Positions 15,252 through 23,820 of a stretch of DNA of 64,000 nt are shown here, in pieces. The notes beneath the pieces are model-generated. The model worked only from the letters and a program-made list of their open reading frames with translations, had not been told where the DNA came from and ran no database searches. Every line of letters begins with the position of its first letter. The first letter of the stretch is position 1. The position numbers were made by a program, and so were the translations under genes. This DNA comes from Paenibacillus cellulosilyticus (GTDB lineage: Bacteria > Bacillota > Bacilli > Paenibacillales > Paenibacillaceae), in NCBI RefSeq assembly GCF_003182255.1, contig NZ_QGTQ01000001.1, positions 267,535 through 331,534 on the forward strand, given 5' to 3'.

Positions 15252-16388
15252 ATGAAATCGCCTTTCCGCATGATTACGCTCGCAGCTGTTGGCTCCTGCC
15301 TTCTCGCCGCTGCCCCTCTATCCGCATTCGCAGAAACGGTCACTGCCGTGCCGATCTCGGCACCGATCTACGAAACAGCTGTGCCGATCTCAGCACCTGT
15401 AACAGCCGTTCCAATCTCGGCCATCTCGATCGAGAACGCTAGGGCGGTAACGGTAACGACGAAGCTGATTGAAGAGAACACCGACCTGCTCAGCGCGAAG
15501 CTGTCCATTCCGGTCATCAGCGGCCTGCAGGACACTGCGTATCAAGAGAAGCTGAACAGCGAGATTGAGAAGCAAGCGACAGATACGCTCGCGGAACTGA
15601 AGACACAAGCAGAGGAAGACAAGAAGTCCGCAGCAGAGAGCGGCTATGAATATCATCCGTATGAGATGATTGTAGAATATGAAGTGAAGTCTGACGGCAG
15701 CCAAGAAGCAGGCGGCATTTTCTCCATGACAACCTCGACTTATACGTACACGGGTGGCGCACATGGCGGTACGTTCGAGGCGGGCTACAATGTACTGAAC
15801 GGTACGGAAGCGCAGGCCATTACACTGGAGCAGGCATTAGGCGAGGGCGGCTTTGCGAAGGCAGACAGTGCGGTTCGTTATCAGATTAAGCAGGATCCAG
15901 ACCGTTTCTACACCGACATCCTCGACACGTTCACAGGGGTTACGGAAGACACCCAATACTACTACGAGAACGGGATTGTTCAGCTGGTGTTTCAACAATA
16001 CGATGTGGCGCCTTATGCCGGCGGTATCGTCATCGTCCCTGTAACGGAACAACCAACGGCAGCTGCCTCATTCACGATCGATGCGGACAAACTTGCTGCC
16101 GGTCCGAAAGGTACAAAGCTTGTTCCATTGCGCCAAGCAGCTGAAGCGCTCGGCTTCAAGGTGGCATGGAATGGCACCACACACAGCGCAGAGTTATCAC
16201 GTGGAGCACAATGGACCCAAGTGACCGTCGGCCAAAACAGCTACTTCTTCAATCGTGTTGCACCATTCGAGCTGAGCGCTGCGCCAACCATCGTAAAAGG
16301 CTCGCTCTATGTACCGCTTGATTTCTTCGATCAAGTGCTCAAGCTCAGCGTTTCTGAAGAGAACGGCACGGTTCAAATCACAGGCTAG
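15252..16388 (+). CDS. secreted DUF4163/DUF3298 protein with copper-amine-oxidase-N stalk
   Basis: 378 residues from the ATG at 15252 (GGAGG eight bases upstream). Signal peptide to about AFAET, then three repeats of AVPISA. A DUF4163/DUF3298 region (PdaC/RsiV-like) follows: YHPYEMIVEYEV, GGAHGGT, FNVLNG-like YNVLNGTEAQAITL, and QYDVAPYAGGIVIVPV. The C-terminal ~100 residues are a copper-amine-oxidase-N-like domain (LVPLRQAAEALGFKVAWN). Extracellular, probably wall-associated. In RsiV this fold senses lysozyme, but there is no sigma factor or membrane anchor here, so only a wall-binding role is inferred. Single gene. Confidence 0.82.
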   Translation: MKSPFRMITLAAVGSCLLAAAPLSAFAETVTAVPISAPIYETAVPISAPVTAVPISAISIENARAVTVTTKLIEENTDLLSAKLSIPVISGLQDTAYQEKLNSEIEKQATDTLAELKTQAEEDKKSAAESGYEYHPYEMIVEYEVKSDGSQEAGGIFSMTTSTYTYTGGAHGGTFEAGYNVLNGTEAQAITLEQALGEGGFAKADSAVRYQIKQDPDRFYTDILDTFTGVTEDTQYYYENGIVQLVFQQYDVAPYAGGIVIVPVTEQPTAAASFTIDADKLAAGPKGTKLVPLRQAAEALGFKVAWNGTTHSAELSRGAQWTQVTVGQNSYFFNRVAPFELSAAPTIVKGSLYVPLDFFDQVLKLSVSEENGTVQITG

Positions 16389-16473
16389 TCTTCATTCGAT
16401 CATCAAGATTAACTGCCATAACGAATAAGACCGTTTCATCCTGTGTCTGTACAATCAGTCAGGAGAAACGGTC

Positions 16474-16863
16474 TTATTCATCTTCGAGCGCCTTCTTCGT
16501 CTGCTCAGCAATGCGCATGAATGTTTTGAACGCCTTTGGCGTCAAATCTCGCTTGGCACGCAAAATAAACTGCACCTCGGGCTCATACAGTGAACTCTCT
16601 TCCTTCACTAGACCAGCATGCGGCGCGAAGCCTGCCAGCATGAGCAGTTCATTGGAATCGGCGCCCTCAAGCGCCTGCCCAAGAGCGATGATTGTATCAC
16701 GGGAAGGAGAGAAGCGCCCCTTCTCAATCGAGCTTATGAATGAATAGCTAATGCCTGACCTCTCAGCCAAGTCACGAAGCGACAAGTTATTAGTTAGTCG
16801 CAGTAAGCGAATCGTTTGGCCAAGCTTCTCCTTGTCCGTCCATTCGCTGTGTTGGTTATCCAT
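16474..16863 (-). CDS. XRE-family helix-turn-helix regulator
   Basis: 129 residues. HTH_3 domain at roughly 12-70: GQTIRLLRLTNNLSLRDLAERSGISYSFISSIE is split by the turn typical of the family, followed by GRFSPSRDTIIALGQAL. A ~60-residue C-terminal helical tail ends RIAEQTKKALEDE. Start 16863 (ATG) is preceded by GGGTGATC; an in-frame GTG at 16875 is possible. Divergent from another XRE gene with inverted repeats between, so they may cross-regulate. Target unknown. Confidence 0.8.
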   Translation of the reverse strand: MDNQHSEWTDKEKLGQTIRLLRLTNNLSLRDLAERSGISYSFISSIEKGRFSPSRDTIIALGQALEGADSNELLMLAGFAPHAGLVKEESSLYEPEVQFILRAKRDLTPKAFKTFMRIAEQTKKALEDE

Positions 16864-16906
16864 CGTTACGATCACCCAACATTATCTTACCTGTTTTGTT
16901 TTTCTA

Positions 16907-16967
16907 AACACAATGCATCCCACAAAACATGTGCCCCGACCCGAAACATTGTGTTGTCATTCAACAC
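16907..16967. promoter_or_regulatory. nested inverted repeats between divergent XRE genes
   Basis: AACACAATG (16907-16915) pairs with CATTGTGTT (16947-16955), and GTGTTG-tcatt-CAACAC (16951-16967) forms a 6-5-6 repeat. These resemble paired operators for the flanking regulators. Confidence 0.45.
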
Positions 16968-17036
16968 ATTTTACTGTATATTATTATTATGGCAAAAAAG
17001 GGAAGTTCATTATTATAACTCATTACACTTTCGGCG

Positions 17037-17315
17037 GTGATTGGATTGACAGTTCGAGAACTTGTAATTGGTAATCGTATTTCTTACATTCGTAAGCATC
17101 GTGGCATAACACAGAAGCAGTTAGCCGACGCACTCGGCATTGATCGTGCCTCATTGTCACAGATTGAGACGGGACGATACTCGCCACGGGCGGAGACAAT
17201 CCGTAAGCTGTCGGATTTCTTCCAGCTGCCAATCGGCGATCTGTTCTACAACCCGTCGCTTCCGGGCGACCGTGACCGGCTGAGCAGCTCACTGCCTCCG
17301 GCCGCACAGCAATAA
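17037..17315 (+). CDS. small XRE-family helix-turn-helix regulator
   Basis: 92 residues, almost only an HTH_3 domain (VIGNRISYIRKHRGITQKQ ... DALGIDRASLSQIETGRYSP), then QLPIGDLFYNP and a short Pro/Ser tail. The start is a GTG at 17037 or TTG at 17046, both next to GGCGGTGATTGG; the exact codon is unsure. A stable hairpin (17350-17390) follows. Divergent to the other XRE gene; likely repressor of one or both. Confidence 0.75.
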   Translation: MIGLTVRELVIGNRISYIRKHRGITQKQLADALGIDRASLSQIETGRYSPRAETIRKLSDFFQLPIGDLFYNPSLPGDRDRLSSSLPPAAQQ

Positions 17316-17349
17316 GCATCAACACCGCACCTACATACGCATAGGAGAT

Positions 17350-17390
17350 GAAACGGCGTGCGTCGTCCTTTTGACGGCACACGCCGTTTC
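17350..17390 (+). terminator. terminator-like hairpin after the XRE gene
   Basis: GAAACGGCGTGcGTCGTC / GACGGCACACGCCGTTTC, long stem with a short loop; only a short T run. Confidence 0.6.
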
Positions 17391-17413
17391 TCGCCCCGTA
17401 GAAATCAACAAAC

Positions 17414-17460
17414 AAAAAGCCGTCCGAATGAGCCTGCGTAGGCGCACTCGAACGGCTTCT
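17414..17460 (-). terminator. terminator of qoxABCD
   Basis: AAAAAGCCGT...ACGGCTTCTTT spanning a long imperfect stem, T run on the minus-strand exit, 20 nt after qoxD. Confidence 0.75.
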
Positions 17461-17479
17461 TTGTATCATTACCCACGTA

Positions 17480-17821
17480 TTAATGAGCAACCGTATTGTA
17501 TGTCATGATCCAGATGGAACCGACAACAACGACGAGCAAAATCAATGCAGCGAAGAGCAGCGCCGTGATGTTCCACTTTGCGTTCTCGCCATCCTTCAGA
17601 TGCATGAAGAACCACAGCTGAACAGCGAATTGCAGAACAGCCAGGATGAGAATCAGGACAATCGTGCCCGTCTTGCCCATCATATCATTCATAACGACGA
17701 CGAGCGGAATGATCGTCAAGACGATCGACAGGATGAAGCCGATGACGTAAGACTTCAGCGAGCCGTGGCCGCCCTCATGCCCTGCACCATGTCCACCGTG
17801 ACCATGCGTAGGTTGACCCAT
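17480..17821 (-). CDS. qoxD: aa3-type quinol oxidase subunit IV
   Basis: 113 residues, three membrane helices, CyoD/QoxD family (KSYVIGFILSIVLTIIPL; LAVLQFAVQLWFFMHLKDGE; GSIWIMTYN). Small assembly/stability subunit of the terminal oxidase in the cytoplasmic membrane. The N-terminal ~20 residues are His/Gly-rich (GHGGHGAGHEGGHG), perhaps metal-binding. Starts one base after the qoxC stop. Confidence 0.93.
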   Translation of the reverse strand: MGQPTHGHGGHGAGHEGGHGSLKSYVIGFILSIVLTIIPLVVVMNDMMGKTGTIVLILILAVLQFAVQLWFFMHLKDGENAKWNITALLFAALILLVVVVGSIWIMTYNTVAH

Positions 17822-17822
17822 C

Positions 17823-18443
17823 TTACATCACCCCCATCAAGTAAACGACCGTCAGAACGAAGATCCACACAACGTCGAGGAAGTGCCAGTACAAGCTCAG
17901 TACTTCTACTTTGCGCTTCGTCACGTTCGTAATGCCGCGTCTGCGCAGCTGAATCATGAGGCCGATCATCCAGATCAGACCGATCGATACGTGCAAACCG
18001 TGCGTGCCTACCAGCGTGAAGAAGCCGGACAGGAAGCCGCTCGTTGCGATCGTTGCGCCTTCGTGCACCATGTCGATGAATTCCGTAACCTCAAGCGTAA
18101 TAAACGCTGCGCCAAGCACGAACGTTACCGCGAGCCAGCCGATCAGCTGGTTGCGTTTGCCCGCATGCATGGCGAGCACGGCGAGCCCGCTCGTGAACGA
18201 GCTCGTCAGCAGGATGAACGTTTCGGCGATGACACCTGGCATTTTGAACAGCTCTTCAGGTGTTGGACCGCCGGCTGTATTGTTACGCAGTACTGCATAT
18301 ACCGCGAACAAGGTACCGAAGATGATGACGTCCGTCATCAGGAAGATCCAGAAACCAAATGTTTTGAGCGACTCTAGATCATGATGATGATGGCCATGAT
18401 CATGGCCGTGTTGCTCAGCTTTATGCGACACACTATTCGCCAT
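17823..18443 (-). CDS. qoxC: aa3-type quinol oxidase subunit III
   Basis: 206 residues, five membrane helices, haem-copper oxidase subunit III family (FWIFLMTDVIIFGTLFAVY; ETFILLTSSFTSG; GTHGLHVSIGLIWM; YWHFLDVVWIFVLTVVYL). No redox centre; stabilises subunit I. N-terminus His-rich (HGHDHGHHHH). Its ATG overlaps the qoxB stop (TAATG), so translation is coupled. Confidence 0.96.
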   Translation of the reverse strand: MANSVSHKAEQHGHDHGHHHHDLESLKTFGFWIFLMTDVIIFGTLFAVYAVLRNNTAGGPTPEELFKMPGVIAETFILLTSSFTSGLAVLAMHAGKRNQLIGWLAVTFVLGAAFITLEVTEFIDMVHEGATIATSGFLSGFFTLVGTHGLHVSIGLIWMIGLMIQLRRRGITNVTKRKVEVLSLYWHFLDVVWIFVLTVVYLMGVM

Positions 18444-20422
18444 TAGACCGTCGCTCCTTTCAATGCGGCAGCAGCCTCTTCCGTACGTTTAATTTCATCC
18501 ACAGGGATGTAGTAGTCATCATCGTACGTGAACGAGCGAGCGATCATGCAGGCAGCTATGCCGATAACCGACGGAATTGCCATCCACAGCCAATCCCATA
18601 CGAATCCGAAGCCTGCTCCGAACCAGCAGATCGACATAATGAATGGAATAGCAGAGTTTTTCGGCATATGAATTGGTGCAAGTGCCGGTTTCGGCGGCAG
18701 CTTCTCGCCCTTGGCGAGCTTCTGCTTCGTCTCCCACCAATCGTCCACATCTTGAACCTGCGGATCTGTTGCAAAGTTGTACAATGGTGCTGGCGATGGA
18801 ATCGACCATTCCAGCGTGCGGCCATCCCAGTGGTCGCCTGTCGTATCGCGTTTGTGGAACTTGATGCTGTGAGCAATCTGCCATACTTGGAACAGGAAGC
18901 CGATACCCATCAGGAAGCCGCCGACCGTCGAAACCATGTTCAGCGGGCCCCAGCCCATATCGAAGTCGTACGTGTACAATCGGCGTGTCATACCGTCGAG
19001 GCCCAAGAAGTACTGCGGCATGAAGCACACATAGAAGCCGATGTTCCAGAACCAGAATGCCCATTTGCCCAGACCTTCATGAAGCGCGAATCCGAACATC
19101 TTCGGCCACCAGTAGTACAGGCCTGCGAAGTAACCAAATGCGACACCACCGATGAGCACTTGGTGGAAGTGCGCAATCAGGAAGTAGCTGTTATGGAACT
19201 GGAAGTCAGCCGGTGCAACGGAGAGCATAACACCCGTCATACCACCAACGATGAAGCATGGAATGAACGCAATCGTCCACAGCATCGGCGTTGTGAACCG
19301 AATGCGGCCGCGGAACATCGTGAACAGCCAGTTAAAGATTTTAACACCGGTTGGTATTGCGATAATCATCGTTGAGACGGCGAAGAACGCATTGACGTCC
19401 GCGCCCGAACCCATCGTGAAGAAGTGGTGGGCCCATGTGAAGAACGACATAACCGCGATGCTGATCATGGCGAACACCATCGAGCTGTAGCCGAACAGTT
19501 TCTTACGCGAGAAGGTTGCCACGACCTCGGAGAATATACCGAACGCCGGAACGACGACGATGTAAACCTCGGGGTGACCCCACATCCAAATCAAGTTGAT
19601 GTACATCATCGGGTTGCCGCCCGCATCAAGCGTGAAGAAGTGAGCGCCAAGGTAACGGTCCAAGAACAGCAGCGCGAGCGTAACCGTCAGGATCGGGAAG
19701 GCGAACAAAATCATCAAGCAGCTGGACAGTACCGACCAAGTGAACATCGGCATTTTCATCAGCTTCATGCCTGGCGCACGCATCTTCAGAATCGTTACGA
19801 CGAAGTTGATACCTGTCGCCAGCGAGCCGATACCGGAGATCTGAATGCCCCAGATGTAGAAGTTTTGACCAACGCCAGCGCTGTGCGACAGCTCCGACAG
19901 CGGCGGATAAGCGAGCCAGCCTGCATCCGGCGAACCGCCGATGATGAAGGAGACGTTGAACAGCATCGCACCGAAGAAGAACAGCCAGAAGCTTAAGGCG
20001 TTCAGGAACGGATACGCGACGTCGCGTGCGCCAATTTGCAGCGGCACGGCAATATTGAACAAACCGAACATAAGCGGCATTGCCATGAACAGGATCATGA
20101 TGACGCCGTGCGTCGTAAATATCTGGTTATAGTGTTCCGCATGCAGGAACTCTGAATCCGGCATAGCCAGCTGCAAACGCATCAGCAATGCGTCAACGCC
20201 GCCCCGGAACAGCATCAGAATCGATGCGATGATATACATGATGCCGACCCTTTTGTGATCGACTGTCGTCAGCCATTCGCGCCACAGCCATCCCCACTTT
20301 TTGAACACCGTGAGGACGAATACTATCGCTATCATGGCCAGCGCTATGCTTACCTGTGCGCCCAAGATCATCGGGTCGCCAGTTACGAAGAAATCTGAGA
20401 AGCTCTCTAAGTTCCCCCACAT
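18443..20422 (-). CDS. qoxB: aa3-type quinol oxidase subunit I, catalytic
   Basis: 659 residues, full length for QoxB. Holds haem a, haem a3 and CuB and reduces O2 to water while pumping protons. Visible: first-helix and low-spin haem region HYNQIFTTHGVIMILFMAMP, the CuB His/Tyr cross-link motif WGHPEVYIVVVPAFG, the double-His segment FTWAHHFFTMG, and FHQVLIGGVAFGYFAG with haem ligands. Extra C-terminal helices typical of quinol oxidases. Start has GAGGAGG. Downstream of qoxA in one operon. Confidence 0.97.
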   Translation of the reverse strand: MWGNLESFSDFFVTGDPMILGAQVSIALAMIAIVFVLTVFKKWGWLWREWLTTVDHKRVGIMYIIASILMLFRGGVDALLMRLQLAMPDSEFLHAEHYNQIFTTHGVIMILFMAMPLMFGLFNIAVPLQIGARDVAYPFLNALSFWLFFFGAMLFNVSFIIGGSPDAGWLAYPPLSELSHSAGVGQNFYIWGIQISGIGSLATGINFVVTILKMRAPGMKLMKMPMFTWSVLSSCLMILFAFPILTVTLALLFLDRYLGAHFFTLDAGGNPMMYINLIWMWGHPEVYIVVVPAFGIFSEVVATFSRKKLFGYSSMVFAMISIAVMSFFTWAHHFFTMGSGADVNAFFAVSTMIIAIPTGVKIFNWLFTMFRGRIRFTTPMLWTIAFIPCFIVGGMTGVMLSVAPADFQFHNSYFLIAHFHQVLIGGVAFGYFAGLYYWWPKMFGFALHEGLGKWAFWFWNIGFYVCFMPQYFLGLDGMTRRLYTYDFDMGWGPLNMVSTVGGFLMGIGFLFQVWQIAHSIKFHKRDTTGDHWDGRTLEWSIPSPAPLYNFATDPQVQDVDDWWETKQKLAKGEKLPPKPALAPIHMPKNSAIPFIMSICWFGAGFGFVWDWLWMAIPSVIGIAACMIARSFTYDDDYYIPVDEIKRTEEAAAALKGATV

Positions 20423-20466
20423 AGCTGCTGCCTCCTCTCAATTCGTCTAAATTGGTTTAGTTGATT

Positions 20467-21342
20467 CTATTCACCGTGTTGGTGAGCAGGTTTATCGATT
20501 ACATACTTGTTCACGATTTTATCGTACAAGCCTTCTGGGAACGAGTTGAACGACTGAACTGGCGAGGATGCCGGCTCAGCCAGCTTCTCATAGCCCTCAA
20601 GCGTCAACGCGTCAGGCACTGCTTTAATGGAATCAACCCATTTCGTGAACTCATCTTCACTCGTAGCCGTTACTTCAAAGCGCATGTCAGCAAAATGCTC
20701 GCCGCTGAAGTTTGCACCCGATCCGTAATACACACCCGGCTCATCGGCTTGCAGATTCAGCTTCATGCTCATACCGGACATCGTGTAGATCTGACCGCCA
20801 AGCTGCGGAATCCAGAACGAGTTCATCGGTGCGTCACTCGTCAGATGGAATTCGACTGGACGATCCTCAGGAATGTAGAGGTAGTTCACTGTCGCAATGT
20901 TCTGCTCTGGATAGGTGAACAGCCATTTCCAGTCAAGCGATGTCGCTTCGATAACGAGCGGCTCTTTGTCCGACTCCAGCGGCTTCGATGGTTCCAGTGC
21001 ATACGTATATTTGACCGTAAACACAGCAATAACGCCGATAATGATGATCGGGATCCCCCACCAAATCGTCTCGGCAAGCGCGCTATGCGACCAAGTCGGC
21101 ATGTACTTCGATTTGTTGTCTTTCGTATCGCGGTAGCGCCATACGATCCAAGCCGTCAGCAAGATAACCGGCACCATAACGATGGCACACAGAATCGTAA
21201 CGATGTAGATCAAGTCGCGCTGATCCGATCCGACCGGCCCCTTAGGATCGAGTACCATCATGTCTGTGCTGCAGCCCGACAGCATGACCATCATCAGCAT
21301 GATTAGCAGCGGAGCTGCATACTTGGTTAGTTTTCTCCGCAT
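20467..21342 (-). CDS. qoxA: quinol oxidase subunit II lipoprotein
   Basis: 291 residues. Lipobox MLSGC near the end of the first hydrophobic helix, then two membrane helices and a cupredoxin domain outside. The CuA ligands are absent (no CxxxC motif), and VLDPKGPVGSDQRDLI plus TSLDWKWLFTYPEQ match quinol rather than cytochrome c oxidases. The frame is open to 21555 but a signal peptide starts at the ATG at 21342 (AGGGAG upstream) or 21354. A weak TTGACG-N17-GTAAAA promoter lies at 21442-21470. Heads qoxABCD. Confidence 0.93.
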   Translation of the reverse strand: MRRKLTKYAAPLLIMLMMVMLSGCSTDMMVLDPKGPVGSDQRDLIYIVTILCAIVMVPVILLTAWIVWRYRDTKDNKSKYMPTWSHSALAETIWWGIPIIIIGVIAVFTVKYTYALEPSKPLESDKEPLVIEATSLDWKWLFTYPEQNIATVNYLYIPEDRPVEFHLTSDAPMNSFWIPQLGGQIYTMSGMSMKLNLQADEPGVYYGSGANFSGEHFADMRFEVTATSEDEFTKWVDSIKAVPDALTLEGYEKLAEPASSPVQSFNSFPEGLYDKIVNKYVIDKPAHQHGE

Positions 21343-21654
21343 GATTGTTTTCATCTCCCTCATCCGCCCGAACGCCTCCGTTCGAGAGGTCTTATCCGAG
21401 TTGTTCTTTTCCGTAAGTCCAACATAACAGAACGCCGCAAGTTTTACGCCCCAGTTTGCAAATACGTCAATCTTTATTCTCTTTTCTGTAAAACAATTTT
21501 CACCACTTTGACACGACATAGGATGGAACTGCCATTGACCGAACCAATTACGCATTTTAATCCATTGTACCTGTTAATTTGCACGTAAAAACGGGGATTC
21601 AACCATGGAAAATATGTCGGAAGTTTGCATACCGCTCCACAATTGTGACAGACA

Positions 21655-21689
21655 CAAAAAAAATCCCTTCCGGCCAAGCCGGAAGGGAT
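21655..21689 (-). terminator. terminator of the small membrane protein gene
   Basis: ATCCCTTCCGGC-caa-GCCGGAAGGGAT followed on the minus strand by eight T. Confidence 0.9.
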
Positions 21690-21708
21690 GTCTTCTTATA
21701 TAGAAGGT

Positions 21709-21981
21709 TTACGATTGATCATTGTCGGATTGCTGCTGCGCACGCCGTTCATTAACGAGGTGGATCGCAGTTTTGATTACATAAATATGAACGCTGCCAA
21801 CTAAGAAACCGATACCGATCATCAGCTGCCAGTTGCGATCGTTGAATGGACGAAGATACATAAGGCACATTACAACGCCGATCGTCAGCGCCGCCCATGC
21901 CGCCACCGTCATTAGCCATACAAGCGGTCTAAAACCGCGCTCCGTCGATAATACGCTTGTCGATGATGTCTTTGTCGTCAT
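21709..21981 (-). CDS. small two-helix membrane protein, unknown
   Basis: 90 residues from ATG 21981 (AAGGAG ten bases upstream; a TTG at 21987 is an alternative). Two hydrophobic segments (LVWLMTVAAWAALTIGVVMCL and LMIGIGFLVGSVHIYVI, split by a short polar loop), then a charged Gln-rich tail. Not recognised as a named family. It has its own terminator and sits upstream of the qox operon and downstream of uxaC; no functional link is evident. Confidence 0.75.
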   Translation of the reverse strand: MTTKTSSTSVLSTERGFRPLVWLMTVAAWAALTIGVVMCLMYLRPFNDRNWQLMIGIGFLVGSVHIYVIKTAIHLVNERRAQQQSDNDQS

Positions 21982-22153
21982 GGTCAAAACGCTCCTTCAT
22001 ATCGTTGTAAGTGCTTCCATGTCCATAGTATATCACAAACGATCGAAGAATGTTCATATTTTGTTCAAAAAATCATCAAATTTTGTTCAAATAATGATCA
22101 ACCGACAGACACATTTGCGCATTGCTCTGTCGCAACTCTCTATAGTATGGCGT

Positions 22154-23557
22154 TTAGAACTCAAAATATGCTTGCGCGTTGTCATAGCAAATGCCGCGTA
22201 CGATCGTGCCGAGAAGCTCGTCATCGTCCGGCGCTTCGCCATTTTCGACCCATTCGCCGATCAAGTCGCATAGAATACGGCGGAAATATTCATGCCGCGT
22301 ATAGGACAAGAAGCTGCGCGAGTCCGTTAGCATGCCGATGAAGCGGCTGAGCAAACCAAAATTCGCCAACGCCTTCATTTGCTCGATCATGCCGTCCTTC
22401 GTGTCGTTGAACCACCAAGCGGAACCGAATTGAATTTTGCCCGGCGTACCGCCGCCCTGGAAGCTGCCCATGATCGTGCCGATTGCATGGTAGTCGTTCG
22501 GGTTGAGCGAGTACAGAATCGTCTTCGGCAGCTTGTCATCCGCATCAAGGGCTCCGAGAATGTGAGCCAGCCCGTAAGCAACAGGGCTATCATTAATGGA
22601 GTCGTAGCCTGTGTCTGGACCAAGCTTCGCGAACATGCGGCTGTTGTTGTTGCGAGCAGCATTGATGTGGAACTGCATCGCCCAGCCGTACTCCGCGTAT
22701 TGACGGCAGATGTGAAGCAGTGTAAACGTCTTGTACTTCGCTTCCGTCTCAGCGCTTGCTTTCTCGCCGCGGAGTGCTGCTGCGAACGCAGCAGCCGCTT
22801 CTTCATGCGTTGCATCTGCATATACCATGACGTCGATCGCAAGGTCCGCAACGCGGCAGCCCGTTTCATTAAAGAAGGCGATACGTGCGTCCAGCGCACT
22901 TAGCAGATCGTCATAGGCTGCGATCGGCTTGCCATTCACAGATGCCAGCTTATCGATCCAAGCCGTGAAGCCTTCACGATTGAGCTCCAACGCCTTATCC
23001 GGGCGGAACGAAGGCAGCACCTTCACGTCTTGGAAGTCTGCATCCTGCTTCAACTTAATATGATATTCGAGCGAATCCGTCGGATCGTCTGTCGTGCAGA
23101 CAACGCGAACGTTCGATTTGCGGATCAAGTCGCGGGCGCTGAAGCCCTCGCCATCCAGCTGAGCTTGCACGCGATCCCAAATCGAGCGCGCATTGCGCTC
23201 ATTGATGAGATCGTAGATGCCGAAGAAGCGCTGCAGCTCCAGATGGGACCAATGGTACAGCGGGTTGCCGATCGTCATTGGAACGGTCCGCGCGTAAGCG
23301 AGGAAACGGTCATAGTCGTCTGCCGGGCCAGTAACGAGATGCTCGGGCTCGCCATTCGCGCGCATCGCACGCCATTTGTAATGGTCGCCGTACAGCCAAG
23401 CTTCGGTTAAGTTATTGAATCTTTTGTTCTCGTAAATTTCTTGCGGGCTGAGGTGGCAGTGATAGTCGATAATCGGCAGGTCTTTCGCATGCTGTTCATA
23501 CAGCTTTACGGCTGTAGGCGTGCGGAGTAAAAACTGTTCATTCATGAAAGGCTTCAT
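22154..23557 (-). CDS. uxaC: glucuronate isomerase
   Basis: 467 residues, normal length. Interconverts D-glucuronate/D-fructuronate and D-galacturonate/D-tagaturonate, the first step of hexuronate catabolism. Amidohydrolase-like TIM barrel with metal motif DYHCHLSP near residue 30 and CTTDDPTDSLEYH, MQFHINAARNNN, DSRSFLSYTRHEYFRR. Start 23557 chosen for GAAGG upstream. No other uronate gene is adjacent. A LacI-type operator palindrome (23709-23722) lies just above its predicted promoter. Confidence 0.95.
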   Translation of the reverse strand: MKPFMNEQFLLRTPTAVKLYEQHAKDLPIIDYHCHLSPQEIYENKRFNNLTEAWLYGDHYKWRAMRANGEPEHLVTGPADDYDRFLAYARTVPMTIGNPLYHWSHLELQRFFGIYDLINERNARSIWDRVQAQLDGEGFSARDLIRKSNVRVVCTTDDPTDSLEYHIKLKQDADFQDVKVLPSFRPDKALELNREGFTAWIDKLASVNGKPIAAYDDLLSALDARIAFFNETGCRVADLAIDVMVYADATHEEAAAAFAAALRGEKASAETEAKYKTFTLLHICRQYAEYGWAMQFHINAARNNNSRMFAKLGPDTGYDSINDSPVAYGLAHILGALDADDKLPKTILYSLNPNDYHAIGTIMGSFQGGGTPGKIQFGSAWWFNDTKDGMIEQMKALANFGLLSRFIGMLTDSRSFLSYTRHEYFRRILCDLIGEWVENGEAPDDDELLGTIVRGICYDNAQAYFEF

Positions 23558-23671
23558 TCGAGGAGACACCCTTCCTTCTTATCATTAATAATGAGAATGA
23601 CAACTTGCCTGTTGGCTCATTCGATCCCGATGTATGCGCATTCAGAATACGATATCAGCCGCTTAATCCTT

Positions 23672-23700
23672 ATCCTACTCTTTCTGTTTGTGACATTCAA
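23672..23700 (-). promoter_or_regulatory. predicted sigma-A promoter of uxaC
   Basis: Minus strand TTGAAT (23700-23695), 17-nt spacer, TAGGAT (23677-23672). Confidence 0.5.
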
Positions 23701-23708
23701 TGGATTTT

Positions 23709-23722
23709 TAACAACGTTGTTA
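23709..23722. promoter_or_regulatory. LacI-type operator palindrome
   Basis: TAACAACGTTGTTA, a perfect 14-bp palindrome with central CG, typical of LacI-family sites (KdgR/ExuR type). It is next to the uxaC -35 and also ~100 nt upstream of the divergent SGNH hydrolase. Confidence 0.5.
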
Positions 23723-23820
23723 TTAATTTTTAAAGAAGGGTCGTCTAGCCGGGTTCAATAGCGATGGGCTACACTAGAAAAGACCATGTACATGCAGGAT
23801 CGAATAGGAGGATTAGACGA

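Noticed and set aside
21638..21647. CACAATTGTG palindrome, also at 48304-48313
   Set aside because: Only 10-11 bp, found in unrelated places (a qox upstream gap and an ABC exporter gap) and not a match to a known operator; two copies in 64 kb may be chance.
23578..23600. Fur-like string TTATCATTAATAATGAGAATGA in the uxaC leader
   Set aside because: It breaks the 7-1-7 symmetry and uxaC has no iron link.
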